Below are positions 9,860 to 22,839 of a stretch of 64,000 nucleotides of DNA, in pieces. Every line of letters starts with the position of its first letter. Within the stretch, counting starts at the first letter, position 1. Source of the DNA: Sciurus carolinensis (taxonomy: Eukaryota; Chordata; Mammalia; Rodentia; Sciuridae); contig NC_062228.1 in NCBI RefSeq assembly GCF_902686445.1, positions 67,064,648-67,128,647 on the forward strand, written 5' to 3'. Below the pieces are notes generated by a model. The model made no database searches. It worked only from the letters and a program-made list of their open reading frames with translations, and was not told the DNA's origin. The position numbers and the translations under genes were made by a program.

Positions 9860-12800
9860 TTGGGCCTTGCACTCAATGACTGATGGGGCCTTGGGTCCTC
9901 CTCCCCGGCTGTTACTATTAACAGGCAGGAACCCAGGGTGCAACTCCATGTAGATGGGTGCAGCATCAACTTCCTCCTAGATATAGGGGTCACCATTTTG
10001 GTCTTGAGGGAGTTTTGGGGACCCATGCTGCCTTCATCCTCTCCTATTGTCGGGGTAGGAGGGAAAATCATACTCCCATTAAAAACACCTCCTCTCACCT
10101 GCTCTATAGACAGTTTCCCTTTTTCCCATTCTTTCCTTGTAATGCCCCAATGTCCAGTACCACTTCTAGGCAGGGATATCCTCTCACTCCTCAAGGCTAC
10201 AATTTCTATACAGCCTCATCATCCCCCACACCATGTTTTTTAATAGCTCTCTTAGCTAATGTTTTCACAATCCCTTTCTACTCTGATTGCATAGGTCCTA
10301 ACCAAGAGCACCCCAAACACAAGCACTTCCCTATCCCCACTTCCCTTGTAAACCCCGTTGTCTGGGACATCTGTAACCTTTCTATAGTCACCTGTCCCCC
10401 TATTAAAATCCAACTCAAAGACCCCACTCATTTTTCTAATCAATCCCAATACCCGTTACCCAACACCTCACTAATTGACCTCCAGCCCATCATATATGGG
10501 ACCTCCTAAGAAAGGGATACTTATGACCCACTCACTCTCCTTTCAATACCCCTATCCTACCAGTTAAAATACCTAATGGTTCTTACCACTTAGTGCAAGA
10601 CCTTTGCCTCATCAACTCTTCCGTTATCCCCATCCACCCCCTAGTCCCTAATCCCTACACTCTTCTCTCCCAAATCCCTGCTATATCCACTCATTTCTCT
10701 ATAATAGATCTCAAGGATGCTTTCTTTCTATTCCCCTTGCACCTGAATCCCAAGACATTTTTGCTTTCACCTGGACTTACCCAGAAACCAGACACTCTCA
10801 ACAGCTTACAGTAAGGACAGTCCGTCCCCAGGGTTTTAGAGATAGTCCCCATCTCTTTGGACAAGTCCTGGAAACAGACCTAAAGGACTTACATTCAACT
10901 TGCCCTGACTCCACTCTCATTCAATATGTAGATGACCTCCTCCTCTGCAGCCCTTCCATGGAAATCTCAAAGCATGACACCATATCCCTACTCAACTTTC
11001 TAGCCCACAAGGGCTACCACACCTCCCCTCAAAAGGCCCAAATGTCCTGTCCCACGGTCACTTATCTTGAGTTCTCCATCTCCCACGGAAGGAAGGCCAT
11101 CACTACCGACAGGAAACATCTCATTAGCTCCCTTCCCATTCCCCAAAACTAAAGCCAAAATCTTATCCTTCCTGGACTTAGCAGGATATTTTAGGGCATG
11201 GATTCCAAATTATTCCCTCCAACAAGGCCTTTATACAACATGGCAAAGGGCCCTGAAAATGCGCCATTACCCTCCACTCCTGACCGGCCTTTCCACATAT
11301 TAAAAAGGGCACTCCTCCAGGCCCCAGCCCTCCACCTGCCAGACCTAAAAAAGCCTTTTCTTCTCTATGTTCATGAAAAGGGAGGCCAAAGTTTAGAAGT
11401 CCTTGGACAAAACTATGGGCCAACTATGGGCCAACTTTTGCCCCAGGAGCCTATCTCTCCAGGCAGTTGGACCCTACTGTTAGAGGATAGGCTCCCTGCC
11501 TATGCACCTTGGCAGCCAGCCATGATCTTCAAAAGGAAACTCATAAACTCACCTTTGGGTCTCCCGTCACGATTCTTCCACCACATCACTTGAAAGACCT
11601 CCTGACCTACAAAGGGTTGCAATCTCTCCCCTCTTCCAGGATTCTTTCCCTACTGGTATCATTCTTACAGAAACCCACAATATCTTTCAAACCCTGTCCC
11701 CCTTTAAATCCCACCTCCTTACTCCCTATTACAACTAACTTGCCAGAGCCCCCAGTTCATAACTGTACTGAAGCTCTGGAAGCTTTTCTGCCCTGCCCCA
11801 CAATGATCTCTGAGGGGCCTTTATCTTGTCCCAACTTCACATGGCAGTTCCTTTATGCAGGATGGGGTCAGAGTGGCAGGATATGCCGTTGTCTCCCTCT
11901 CCTCTATAATCGAAGCAAAACCCCTTCCACCAAACACCACTAATCAACAGGCCAAACTCATAGCAGCTACCAGGGCTTGTGAACTAGCTACAGATAAAAC
12001 CTTATCTCTTTACACTGATTCCAAATATGTTTTCCATATTCTATTGTCCCATGCTGCCATATGGAAAGAAAGGGGACGCCTAACAACCAAGGGCACCTCA
12101 GTCACTAACTCAAAACTCATTTATGACCTATTGGAAACCTCAAAGTTACCATCTAAACCTAGCATCACACACTGTAAAGCCCACCAAACTGACTCCTCCC
12201 CTATCACAGCAGGCAATTCCAAAGTTCATCAAGCCGCACAATCGGCTGCCCTCCAAACTTCCAATCCCTCTCCAGTGCTCACACTCACTTCTCTGGAGAA
12301 TATGTCTGAACAAGATCATCAACATCTTTTCCATTCCCTGTTTCACTCTAGCCCCCAATGTCTTGAAATCTTTCTTCAATCTTTTTTCACCCTCTCTGGG
12401 GATGATAAAGCCCTCTTACAGTGCATCTCCTCAACATGCCACATTTGTCAATGAACCAATTCTCACACACCCCTACGGCCTACACCCTTCCCTTCCCACC
12501 AGGCTCGAGGGCACATCCCCACAGCTGACTGGCAAATGAACTTCACCAATATGCCCAGGGTTAAACACATGAAGTACCTGCTAATACTGGTGGATACCTT
12601 CTCCGGATGGGTTGAGGCTTTTCCTACGTCCAACAAAAGGGCCTCTACCATTGCTAACATCTAATGGCTCAAATTATCCCTCAATTTGGGATGCCCACCA
12701 CCATTCAATCCGACAACAGCCCAGAATTTGTTTCCCAGGTCACTCAGGCCCTCACTCACGCCCTATCTTTCCCACAGCATTTTCATCGCCTCTATTGCCC

Positions 12801-13390
12801 ACAGGCCTCAGGGAAGGTTGAAAGAACAAGTAGATCCCTTACAGATATTCTCACTAAACTAGCTATGGAATTAAGTTTAGACTGGGTTAAATTACTCCCT
12901 TTGGCCCTTTTACGCTTGTGAGTCTTACCCAAGAAACCCTCACTTCTCTCCCCATTCGAGGTCATGTATGGTCGCCCTCTCATTCCCCCAGACTCTCACC
13001 CAAGCCTTGGCCTATTTCTGACAAATATGCCTCACCCCTTCTTTTCCACCTTTGAACCGAACTATGGAAACACAGGACTGGCTCCTTTCTGATCCCAGTC
13101 TCTCTCAAAATCCTTTTCCTTTGACACCCGGGCAATCTGTCTATTACTGTCCTCCAGGGGAAAGAAACCATTTACAACCAAAATGGGAAGGACCTGTAGA
13201 AGTCATCTTATGTACTCCAACAGCTGCTAAGCTAGCACCCCCCACAACCAACTTACCCCATGGATTCATATTTCTAGGCTCAAACCAGCCTCCCGCCCCA
13301 CCGATCCAAAAGAAGCTCATCAGGAAACTCCTTCTCACGAAGCTCATCCCAAATTCTCCTGTTCTCCCTCCCCTCAAAACCCTCTAAAAC
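9860..13390 (+). pseudogene. Endogenous retrovirus pro-pol remnant
   Basis: In order: protease (near 9980, active-site triplet altered to LLDIG), reverse transcriptase (LKDAFF near 10710 and QYVDDLLLC near 10925), RNase H (SLYTDSKYVFH near 12005) and integrase (DTFSGWVEAF near 12595, a DNSPEF motif near 12714, and a C-terminal domain near 13130-13290). The integrase and RT frames are interrupted by stops and shifts at several points, so no active enzyme is expected. Motif order and spacing are those of gammaretrovirus-like pol. Confidence 0.88.
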
Positions 13391-13447
13391 TACATTTTTC
13401 TCTCACCTCACTCCTGGAACCCATACCTGAAAATACTCAAACCATAC

Positions 13448-15160
13448 ATGAAAATGTTCAACTCCAGACTGTTGCTCCACCTACTCCTCCTAGTCCTCCC
13501 AAGTCTCCCCTCACATGCCACAACTTTTGTCTGGACATTCAAAATCAGAGAGACCTACACCGAACATAGCACCAAAACTACTCATCTACTTCCACCTCTG
13601 CATCCTGTCCAAAAACAGGATGTTCAGCTCCAGTAACCCTTATGACCTTCACACACCATCAACCAAGGCCTTCTTCAGTCAGCCCCCGCTCTCTCCCTAC
13701 CTCTGCTTCATCTATGACCAGACTGAAGATCACTGTCTCTGATGGCCTGAGGCTTAAGGGGTTGTCCATGTTGGTCATGCAACAGCCACTACCTGGGACA
13801 CCCCACACATGGGCATCATCCCACCTCCACCTCCAAGAAACAGGACAATGTCCTCTAGAAACAGGACAATGGCTCAGTTCCACTCACCATCAAAGACCCC
13901 TGGGACCCATGCTGGGCAACCAGAGAGACGGCCTTCATCTATTACAGAGCTTGGTCTAAGCCTCATGGGACCCTTCACATCTCTCGCAAACTCACACCTG
14001 TAGGGTCACAAGTATCTCAATCTCATCTGCTTCAGATGTACAACACTCAGAAAAGGTTCTTATCCAGACCTTACAAAATACATCCTCACCTTCTGGTCGT
14101 ACCTATTCTTGGCTACACCTTATCCAAGATACAGCTAGATTTCTAAATCTCACCTTCGTTGATCCTAAAAATTGCTTCTTATGTGCCTCCTTGCAATGAC
14201 CCCTCCTGGCCACAGTCCCCTGAACTCCTCTAACTACTCATTCCTAACCTCTGCAAAACCAATGACACCCATTCATGCTGTCCCCTTATGGGAACCTGAA
14301 CCAGATCACTTCATTCATTGCCTTCTCATGTCCTCACCCTCAATATATCCTTCAGCTATACTTTGCCACGCTTATACCACTATTACAAGCGCTGCATATA
14401 CCCACCCTGGACATTTCTTCTGGTGCAACGCCACTGTCAGTAACCAGCTCCACGTCGATTCCACTTCTCCCTGTGTCCTTATCACTCTGGTGCCTCAAAT
14501 GACCCTCTACAGCTCCTCCAAGCTTCAATCCTTTTTCCTTCCTTCCCCACAGCAGAAACGAGCTGCCTTCCTACCCATACTTGTGGGAATATCACTAACC
14601 TCTTCTATCACTGGAGTTGCTTTTTCAGGCAGAGCCCTTGGTTACTCTCTGTGGGCCATGGAAGATCTGAACACCAAACTTGAAGGTGCCCACGCTTCAA
14701 CAGTCGAATCCCTAGCCTCCTTACAAAAACAGGTGACCTCTTTGGCCCAGGTAACACTGCAAAACCACAGGGCCATAGATCTTCTTACAGCTGAAAAAGG
14801 AGGCACTTGTTTATTCCTCAGAGAAGAATGTTGTTACTATATAGATGAATCTGGGTGGTTGAACAGAACATTATTAAACTACAGGATTTGGCTGCGGGGC
14901 TTTGAGGACATATTCCTGATTCTCCTCTTTCATTCTGGCTTCAGTCCTCCTTCCTTGCATGGGTACTCCCAATCCTGGGTCCAATAGTCCTCATTTTTCT
15001 CACCTGTCTCCTTTTACCCTGCTTGTTAAAGTTCCTTCAATGTCAACTTCAGACTATTTGTAACCAAACTTTCAACCAGCTTCTTCTCAGGTACTATCAA
15101 CCACTGGCTACAGATGACATCCCCACATCCCCCTGGGGACATCTTACCACCACCTGTTAA
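13448..15160 (+). pseudogene. Endogenous retrovirus env remnant
   Basis: It starts with a signal-peptide-like segment (LLLHLLLLVLPSLPSHA, from 13448) after the end of integrase. The surface subunit is broken by shifts near 13630-14170. A 271-codon frame (14172-14987) covers the end of SU, a cleavage-like QQKR site near 14552, a hydrophobic fusion-peptide-like stretch, the heptad region and the CX6CC motif (Cys codons at 14808 and 14829-14834). The frame changes near 14940 before the membrane anchor, which lies in another frame (near 14975-15035). The tail ends at the TAA at 15158-15160. Confidence 0.82.
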
Positions 15161-15400
15161 GGAAAAACTACTCAGCTCATGGGACTCTCCTCACATCCCT
15201 TCACCAGGATGCTTGGCTCATTCCACCTGAGGCTGCTACAAGGGACATTCACCAACCTCACCCCCCAAGAAACCTTCCCTTTTCATCCTTGTTATGGGGT
15301 CTCCTGACCATATTTCTCCTGAAACCCTCTACCCCTTCCCAGACTTCGCCCCCATCCAGCAGGAAGTAGCCAGATTGAGTGACGCCCCATTCCAAAATAT

Positions 15401-15420
15401 GAAAAAAAAAAAGGGAGAAA
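15401..15420 (+). other. Polypurine tract of the provirus
   Basis: A 20-base all-purine run (A-rich, then GGGAGAAA) immediately precedes the 3' LTR, where plus-strand priming is expected. Confidence 0.8.
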
Positions 15421-15677
15421 TATAAGGTCACTGCTCTTATTTTTCCCAATCGGTGCTTGACCGACCTTCTCCCGCTGGCGTGAACTCACACCCAATTGGT
15501 GCTTGACACCCCACCCAGACCCCTAGAAACAAGGCTCACCCAATCAACTCTCACCCCATTTCATGCCACAACCAACCAGCCTCTTCCCAGCCCTATATAA
15601 GTGTGTACATTTTTAAAAGTAAAATGGAACTGCTGTGGCATTTGGCTTTGGCTCATGTCTCTGTGTGATTCCTTTCA
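15421..15677 (+). repeat. Provirus 3' LTR
   Basis: 257 bp, TATAAGGTCACTG to GATTCCTTTCA, paired with the 5' LTR at about 88% identity by eye. It retains a canonical TATATAAG box. Target duplication GTCTC follows. Confidence 0.9.
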
Positions 15678-15721
15678 GTCTCTCTCTGTAGGACCTCACA
15701 AAAGTTCTATCCTCCTGGGAT

Positions 15722-15862
15722 CAGAGGTGGGCCAGCCTCAGCAACCCACAGACCCTCAGTAACTTAGCCAGAGCTCTCTCAAAATGAAAAAAATAAGGCA
15801 CATGGACGTTGTTCAGTGTAAAGCACCCTGGGTTCAATCTTCAATACTGGAAAAAAAAAAAA
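15722..15862 (+). repeat. Degenerate B1-dID SINE
   Basis: Partial B1 ('gccagcctcagcaac'), ID-like 'ttcagtgtaaagcaccctgggttcaat' and an A-tail. Confidence 0.65.
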
Positions 15863-16212
15863 AGAAAAGTTCTGTCCTCCTAGACCACTGACCGACTGAC
15901 CCTCCTTCTCCCACAGCACTCAGACTGCATGTTCACACTCCCATATAGACAGGGCCTTAGACTATTATGGCAAAGACCTTGGAATTCAAAACCAGGCTGC
16001 TGGGGGGGTCCTACTCTGGAGTCTGGCATTTCAAGAGGTGTGACCCAGGCCTATTACCCACCAAGTCGCCATCTGATTGTGGAGACTCTGATCTCCAAAA
16101 GCACCTAGCTCCCAGTTATCCTGGAAGCTCAGTTAGTGCATAGGAAGCCCTCAACTAGCTGCTGCAGGTGAAAAGCCCTCAGTAGGAGTCTCCTAAACAC
16201 AGTGCCCCTTAC
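15863..16212. other. No recognisable gene
   Basis: Mixed sequence without coding or named-repeat signals, apart from (A)n at its left edge. Confidence 0.4.
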
Positions 16213-16665
16213 CAAGGTTTAGCGTTTCAGTTTCAGCTATCTGTGGTCAAGCTCAGTCTGAAAATGTCAAATGGGAAATTCCAGAAATAAACAATTCACA
16301 TTTTAAACTGCATGCCATTCAGAGTGCCATGATGAAATCTTGGCTGTCCCACTGCATTCTGTCTGTGTGTGCACTGCCCCTGTCCCAGGGTATCTGCTCC
16401 ATGAGAGTCTGCAGGTTAGTCGCTGGACAGCCTTCTTGGTTCCAGCTTAACCATCCCAAAGCTGCAGCGTGTGTGTCCAAGTGACTCATATTTCACTTAA
16501 TAATGTCCCCAAAGTGCAAAGTGGTGATGCTGGAAGTTCACACACATTGAAAAGAGACTGCAAAGTGATTCCTTTGATTGAAATGGTGAAAGTACTTGAC
16601 TTAATAGGGAAAGAAAAAATAGCATTTGGAGAATGCTAAGACCTGTGGTAAGAACCAAGGTAACA
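16213..16665 (+). mobile_element. Tigger (pogo-type) DNA transposon fragment
   Basis: The leader 'gtttcagtttcagctatctgtggtcaa' and 'gggaaattccagaaataaac' match Tigger-family 5' sequence. They are followed by the diverged N-terminus of a pogo-like transposase from an ATG at about 16503 (MSPKCKVVMLEVH-like, then VKVLDLIGKEK). Only the 5' end is present. These cut-and-paste elements died out early in mammals, so this is an old fossil. Confidence 0.7.
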
Positions 16666-17777
16666 GGGTTCAGTGCCGTGGTCCAGGCCCCAGAGGCTGC
16701 TGCCTGGCAGACAGAAGTATCACTCTGGCTCACACTCACAGCTGACTATTAGCCCCACCCCACACCAATGTGCAGGGAGCAACATTTTCATGAGATACAA
16801 TAAAGATGAGTTCCTGGAAACAGGAGGCAAATCCTCCAGTCTTCCCTGGCCTTTACAGAGTCCACAACACCAAGTCCTTGGGGTCAGAGCAACAGGTCTC
16901 TCCTGGTAGACCCCCAGAACTTTGTCACTAGGAATTTCTACCCAGTAACCATGCCTACACATTTATGCACACTCACACACATGTATGCACACTCACATGC
17001 ACAACTGGAATTTTCTTCCGTTCTGAAAATTTACCTCCTTCTCCGTTGAGCTTCAGATGGAGATAATACTGGGCTGCTTGTGTTTAATCTGATTTATGTC
17101 TCCAAGCCTTCCTTTTATGGAGCCTGGGATGGCTGATTATTTAAGCTGTGATTGGATGAAGCTTGCCTGTTGGTGGAAACACCCAGGTCTTCAGTACCAT
17201 ATTAGATGCAACTCCCGGGCTTGTGAAGCAAACTATCAACAAACATATTGGTATTACAGCAGTGAAACGTAACAAGATTCACACTAAGTGGGAATAAAAA
17301 GATTAGCCTTAATCTGGTCAAGTCCCATGTCAAAATTTTATCAGATTTATTGTGATTCATTAAAACTTACTAAAACTTAAAAAAAAAAAACTTTCAGAGA
17401 TTTACAGATTACAAACAGGGTAGAGAAAAGGGCAATGTCTGCTCTCCTCCTGTGTTAGTCCCAGGACTTTTGAGAAGGAATTCTGAACCCAGCAAAGAGA
17501 TGGCAGGGACTGAGACTGGGGTCACCTCAGTGGGAAGGAGAAGTGGGTGTGAATTACATGTTGGGAGAGCACATGGTGTTTGCGAGATGCTGTGTTGGGA
17601 AGGAGTAAGTGATGACTGGGACATTTGGCAGGAAGGCTTGACCCTTTGCCTCCAGGAGGCTGACGTGTGCTGGTATTCATGCTCAAGAGCTTCCCTAGGG
17701 CCAGGAGAAAGTAGGCTGCAGATGAGTTCGCCCATCAACCAGGTGGCAGCAAACACAGTCTCCGACATGGAACTTTG
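16666..17777. other. Gene-free stretch
   Basis: Contains a short (CACA/TGCACAC) imperfect repeat at about 16960-17000 and a poly-A at 17379-17390. Two overlapping frames near 17409-17871 (119 and 139 codons) are on opposite strands and are not protein-like. Confidence 0.4.
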
Positions 17778-17962
17778 GTTTTTGTGTTTTGGGTGGTACT
17801 TGGGGTTGAACCCAGATGCATGCTATCACTTAGCTACATCCTCAGTTCTAAGATACTTAGGGCCTCACTAAGTTGCTGAGACTGGCCTTGAAATTGCAAT
17901 CCTCCCACCTCAGCCTCCTGAGTTGCTGGGGTTACCAGGCATGCACCATGTGCCATGATCCA
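17778..17962 (-). repeat. Antisense B1-dID SINE
   Basis: Antisense ID ('ggggttgaacccagatgcatgctatcacttagctacatcctcag') followed by antisense B1 ('cctcagcctcctgagttgctggggttac'). Confidence 0.85.
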
Positions 17963-18279
17963 ACATGAAGCTTTGTAAACATTTTATATAATGAAATTAT
18001 CCTGTTTTGCTTCAGAGTTATGAGATTTTATACCTATGAGTTGTTCCATCATGTAAATGAGCTTCATTCTTTCATGGTAATGATAATGATGAAAAGATAT
18101 CCATTGTATATATTTTTGGATTTTTTTTTTATTACACAAAAACCCATTTGAAAAGAGTAGTACAGGTGTTCACCAAGCTATTAGGTGATTCCTTTTTCGT
18201 TCGGCTGGGTAACTGGATGGCAGGCTGCAACCAGGTGGTACCTTGCTTCTCCCTCATTAAAACTTTCCTTCCTGGTAAA

Positions 18280-18450
18280 CCAGGCCAGTGGGGCATGCTT
18301 CTAGTGCAGCTAGCAGGGTGGCTGAAGCAGGAACTTCCTCAGGTCAAGGCCAGACTGGGTGATTCAGCAAGATTCCATCTCAAAACAAAAAGGGCTGGGG
18401 AGGTAGCTCAGTGGTAGAGCACTCCTGGGCTCGACCCTCAGTCCTGTAAA
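18280..18450 (+). repeat. B1-dID SINE
   Basis: B1 half with 'caaggccagactgggtgattcagcaagattccatctcaaaac', then ID half 'gggctggggaggtagctcagtggtagagcac'. It lies 100 bp left of the minisatellite. Confidence 0.85.
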
Positions 18451-20479
18451 AACATTCCTTCTTAGCAACATTGTCAGATTCCCAAGTCTTGCATTTTATT
18501 CTGGGCAGTTGTTACCATTCCATTTTGGAATTTCCTGTGGACCACGACTGCTCCAGCATGGGCCTAAACCAGGGTGGTCGGGGAAGGAGAGACAGTCCTG
18601 CCTCCATCCTGGGCCTGCCCCAGGGTGGCCAGAGAAAGAGAGTACTGGATCTATTGTGGGCCTGCCCCAGGGTGGGAAGGAAGGAGGGGAAGTTCTGGCT
18701 CCAGCGTGGGCCTGCCACAGGGTGGGAAGGAAGGAGGGGAAGTCCTGGCTCCAGCGTGGACCTGCCAAAGGGTGGGAAGGAAGGAGAGGAAGTCCTGGCT
18801 CCAGCGTGGGACTGACCCAGGGTGGGAAGGAAGGAGGGGAAGTCCTGGCTTCAGCGTGGACTTGCCCCAGCGTGGGAAGGAAGGAGGGGAAGTCCTGGCT
18901 CCAGTGTGGACCTGCACCAGTGGGGGAAGGAAGGAGGGAAGTCCTGGCTCCAGCGTGGACCTGCCCCAGGGTGGGAAGGAGGGAAAGTCCTGGCTGCATC
19001 GTGGACGTGTCCCAGGGTGTGAAGGAAGGAGGGGAAGTCCTGGATCCAGCATGGACCTGCCCCAGGGTTGGAAGGAAGGAGGGAAGTCCTGGCTCCAGGG
19101 TGGACCTGTCACAGGGTGGGAAGGAAGGAGGGAAGTCCTGGCCCCAGCATGGACCTGCCCCAGGGTGGGAAGGAAGGAGGGAAGTCCTGGCTCCAGGGTG
19201 GACCTGTCACAGGGTGGGAAGGAAGGAGGGAAGTCCTGGCTCCAGCGTGGACCTGCCCCAGGGTGGGAAGGAAGGAGGGAAGTCCTGGCTGCATCGTGGA
19301 CTTCCCCTAGGGTGGGAAGGAAGGAGGGAAGCCTTGGCAGCATCGTAGATCTGCCCCAGGGTGGGAAGGAAGGAGGGAAGTCCTGGCAGCATTGTGGACC
19401 TGCCCCAGGGTGGGAAGGAAGGAGAGAAGTTCTGGCTGCATCGAGGACCTGCCCCAGTGTGGGAAGGAAGGAGGGAAGTCCTGGTTCCAGCGTGGACCTG
19501 CCCCAGGGTGGGAAGGAAGGAGGGAAGTCCTGGCTCAGCGTGGACCTGCCCCAGTGTGGGAAGGAAGGAGTGAAGTCCTGGCTCCAGCGTGGACCTGCCC
19601 CAGGTGGGAAGGAAGGAGAAAAGTCCTGGCTCCAGCATGGGCATGCCCCAGAATGGGAAGGAAGGAGGGAAGTCCTGGCTCCAGTGTGAACCTGCCCCAG
19701 CGTGGGAAGGAAGGAGGGGAAGTCCTGGCTCCAGCGTGGGCCTGCCCAAGTGTGGGAAGGGAGGAGGAAAGTCCTGGCTCAGCGTGGACCTGCCCCAGGG
19801 TGGGAAGGAAGGAGGGAAGACCTGGCTCAGCGTGGACCTGCCCCAGGGTGGGAAGGAAGGAGGGAAGTCCTGGCTCCAGTGTGAACCTGCCCCAGCATGG
19901 GAAGGAAGGAGGGGAAGTCCTGGGTCCAGCGTGGACCTGCCCCAGGGTGGGAAGGACGGAAGGAAGTCCTGGCTCAGCGTGGACCTGCCCCAGGGTGGAA
20001 AGGAAGGAGGAATATCCTGGCTCAGCGTGGACCTGCCCCAATGTGGGAAGGAAGGAGGGGAAGTCCTGGCTCCAGCGTGGACCTGCCCCAGTGTGGGAAG
20101 GAAGGAGGGAAAGTCCTGGCTCCAGCATGGACTTGCCCCAGCGTGGGAAGGAAGGAGGGGAAGTCCTGGCTACAGCGTGGACCTGCACCAGTGGGGGAAG
20201 GAAGGAGGGAAGTCCTGGCTACAGCGTGGACCTGCCCCAGGGTGGGAAGGAGGGGAAGTCCTGGCTGCATCGTGGACCTGCCCCAGGGTGGGAAGGAAGG
20301 AGGGGAAGTCCTGGATCCAGCGTGGACCTGCACAGGATGGGAAGGAAGGAGGGAAGTCCTGGCTGCAACGTGGACATGCCCCAGGATGGGAAGGAAGGAG
20401 GGAAGTCCTGACTGCATCGTGGACCTGCCCTAGGGTGGGAAGGAAGGAGGGGAAGTCCTGACTGCATCCTGGATCTGCC

Positions 20480-21940
20480 CCAGAGTGGGAAGGAAGGAGG
20501 GAAGTCCTGCAGCATCGTGGACCTGCCCCAGGGTGGGAAGGAAGGAGGGAAGTCCTGGCTCCAGCGTGGACCTGCCCCAGTGTGGGAAGGAAGGAGGGAA
20601 GTCCTGGCTCAGCGTGGACCTGCCCCAGTGTGGGAAGGAAGGAGGGAAGTCCTGGCTCCAGCGTGGACCTGCCCCAGTGTGGGATGGAGGGGTAGTCCTG
20701 GCTGCATCTGGGCCTGCCCCAGGGTGGGAAGGAAGGAGGGAAATCCTGGCTCCAGCGTGGACCTGCCCCAGTGTGGGATGGAGGGGTAGTCCTGGCTGCA
20801 TCGGGGGCCTGCCCCAGGGTGGGAAGGAAGGAGGGAAATCCTGGCTGCATCGTGGACATGTCTCAAGGTGGGAAGGAGGGAAAGGCCTGGCTGCATCGTG
20901 GACCTGATCCAGGGTGGGAAGGAAGGAGGGGAATCCTGGCTCCAGCGTGGTCCTGCCCAAGTGTGAGAAGGAAGGAGGGAAGGACTGGCTCCAGCGTGGG
21001 CCTGCCGCAGGGTGGGAAGAAAGGAGTGGAAGTCCTGGCTCCAGCGTGGACCTTTCCCAGGGTGGGAAGGAAGGAGGGAAGTCCTGGCTCCATCGTGGGC
21101 ATGCCCCAGGGTGGGAAAGAAGGAGGGAAGTCCTGGCTCCAGCGAGGACCTGACCCAGGGTGGGAAGGAGGAGGGGAAGTCCTGGCTCCAGCGTGGTCCT
21201 GCCCAAGTGTGGGAAGGAAGGAGGGAATTCGTGGCTCCAGCAAGGACCTGCCCCAGGGTGGGAAGGAGGGGAAGTCCTGGTTCCAGCGTGGACCTGCCCC
21301 AGGGTGGGAAGGAAGGAGGGGAAGTCCTATCTCAAGCGTGGACCTGCCCCAGCGTAGGAAGGAAGGAGGGGAAATCCTGGCTCCAGCATAGTCCTGACCC
21401 AGTGTGGGAAGGAAGGAGGGAAGTCCTGGGTGTATGGTGGACCTGCCCCAGGGTGGGAAGGAAGGAGGGAAGTCCTGGCTCCAGCGTAGACCTGCCAGTG
21501 TGGGAAGGAAGGAGGGAAGTCCTGGCTCCAGCGTGGACCTGCCCCAGTGTGGGAAGGAGGGGAAGTCCTGGCTGCATCATGGACCTGCCCAAGTGTGGGA
21601 AGGAAGGAGGGAAGTCCTGGCTCCAGCATGGACCTGCCCCAGGGTGGGAAGGAGGGGAAGTCCTGGCTGCATGGTGGACATGACCCAGGGTGAAAAGGAA
21701 GGAGGGGAAGTCCTGGCTCGAGCGTTGACCTGCACCAGCGTGGGAAGGAAGGAGGGAAGTCCTGGCTCCAGCGTGGACCTGCCCCAGTGTGGGATGGAGG
21801 GGTAGTCCTGGCTGCATCGTGGGCCTGCCCCAGGGTGGGAAGGAAGGAGGGAAATCCTGGCTGCATCGTGGACATGCCTCAAGGTGGGAAGCAGGGAAAG
21901 GCGTGGCTGCATCGTGGACCTGATCCAGGGTGGGAAGGAA
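20480..21940. repeat. Higher-order block A, copy 1
   Basis: The order of variant units here is repeated 4226 bp downstream (for example the 'gaagtcctgcagcatcgtgg' junction at 20501 and 24727). The match stays nearly base-perfect for at least 900 bp, then continues with small indels. Confidence 0.85.
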
Positions 21941-22839
21941 GGAGGGGAAGTCCTGGCTCCAGCGTGGGCCTGTCCCAGGGTGGGAAGGAAGGAAGGGAAG
22001 TCCTATCTCAAGCGTGGACCTGCCCCAGCGTAGGAAGGAAGGAGGGGAAATCCTGGCTCCAGCATAGTCCTGACCCAGTGTGGGAAGGAAGGAGGGAAGT
22101 CCTGGGTGCATGGTGGACCTGCCCCAGGGTGGGAAGGAAGGAGGGAAGTCCTGGCTCCAGCATGGACCTGCCCCAGGGTGGGAAGGAGAGGAAGTCCTGG
22201 CTGCACCGTGGGCCTGACCCAGGGTGGAAAGGAAGGAGGGAAGTCCTGGCTCCAGGGTGGACCTGCCCCAGGTTGGGAAGTAGGGGAAGTCCTGGCTGCA
22301 TCGTGGTCCTGCCCCAGCGTGCGAAGGAAGGAGGGAAGTCCTCGCTCCAGTTTGGACCTGCCCCAGTGTGGGAAGGAGGGGAAGACCTGGCTGCATGGAG
22401 GACCTGCCCCAGTTTGGGAAGGAAGGAGGGAAGTCCTGGCTCCAGTATGGGACTGCCATGGGGTGGGAAGGAAGGAGGGGAAGTCCTGGCTCCAGCGTGG
22501 TCTTGCCCAAGTGTGGGAAGGAAGGAGGGAAGTCCTGGCTCCAGCATGGGACTGCCACGGGGTGGGAAGGAAGGAGGGGAAGTCCTGGCTCCAGCGTGGA
22601 CCTGCCCCAGTGTGGGAAGGAAGGAGGGAAGTCCTGGCTCCAGCGTGGACCTGCCACAGGGTGGGAAGGAGGGGAAGTCCTGGCTGCTTTGTTGACCTGC
22701 TCCAGCGTGGGAAGGAAGGAGGGAAGACCTGGTTGCATCGTGGACCTGCCCCAGGGTGGGAAGGAAGGAGGGGAAGTCCTGGCTGCATTGTGGACCTGCA
22801 CCAGCATGGGAATGAAGGAGGGGAAGTCCTGGCTGAAGT

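Larger units (their letters stand above)
7460..15677 (+). mobile_element. Full-length decayed class I endogenous retrovirus
   Basis: A complete proviral layout is visible: 5' LTR, primer-binding site, gag, protease, RT/RNase H, integrase, env, polypurine tract and 3' LTR. The flanks carry the 5-bp target duplication GTCTC (7455-7459 and 15678-15682). A hand alignment puts the two LTRs at about 88% identity, so the insertion is old. The primer site resembles that of tRNA-Phe, and TM carries a CX6CC motif, both consistent with a gammaretrovirus-like element. Each gene has several frameshifts and stops, so no intact retroviral polyprotein can be made. This is a resident genomic fossil. Confidence 0.92.
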
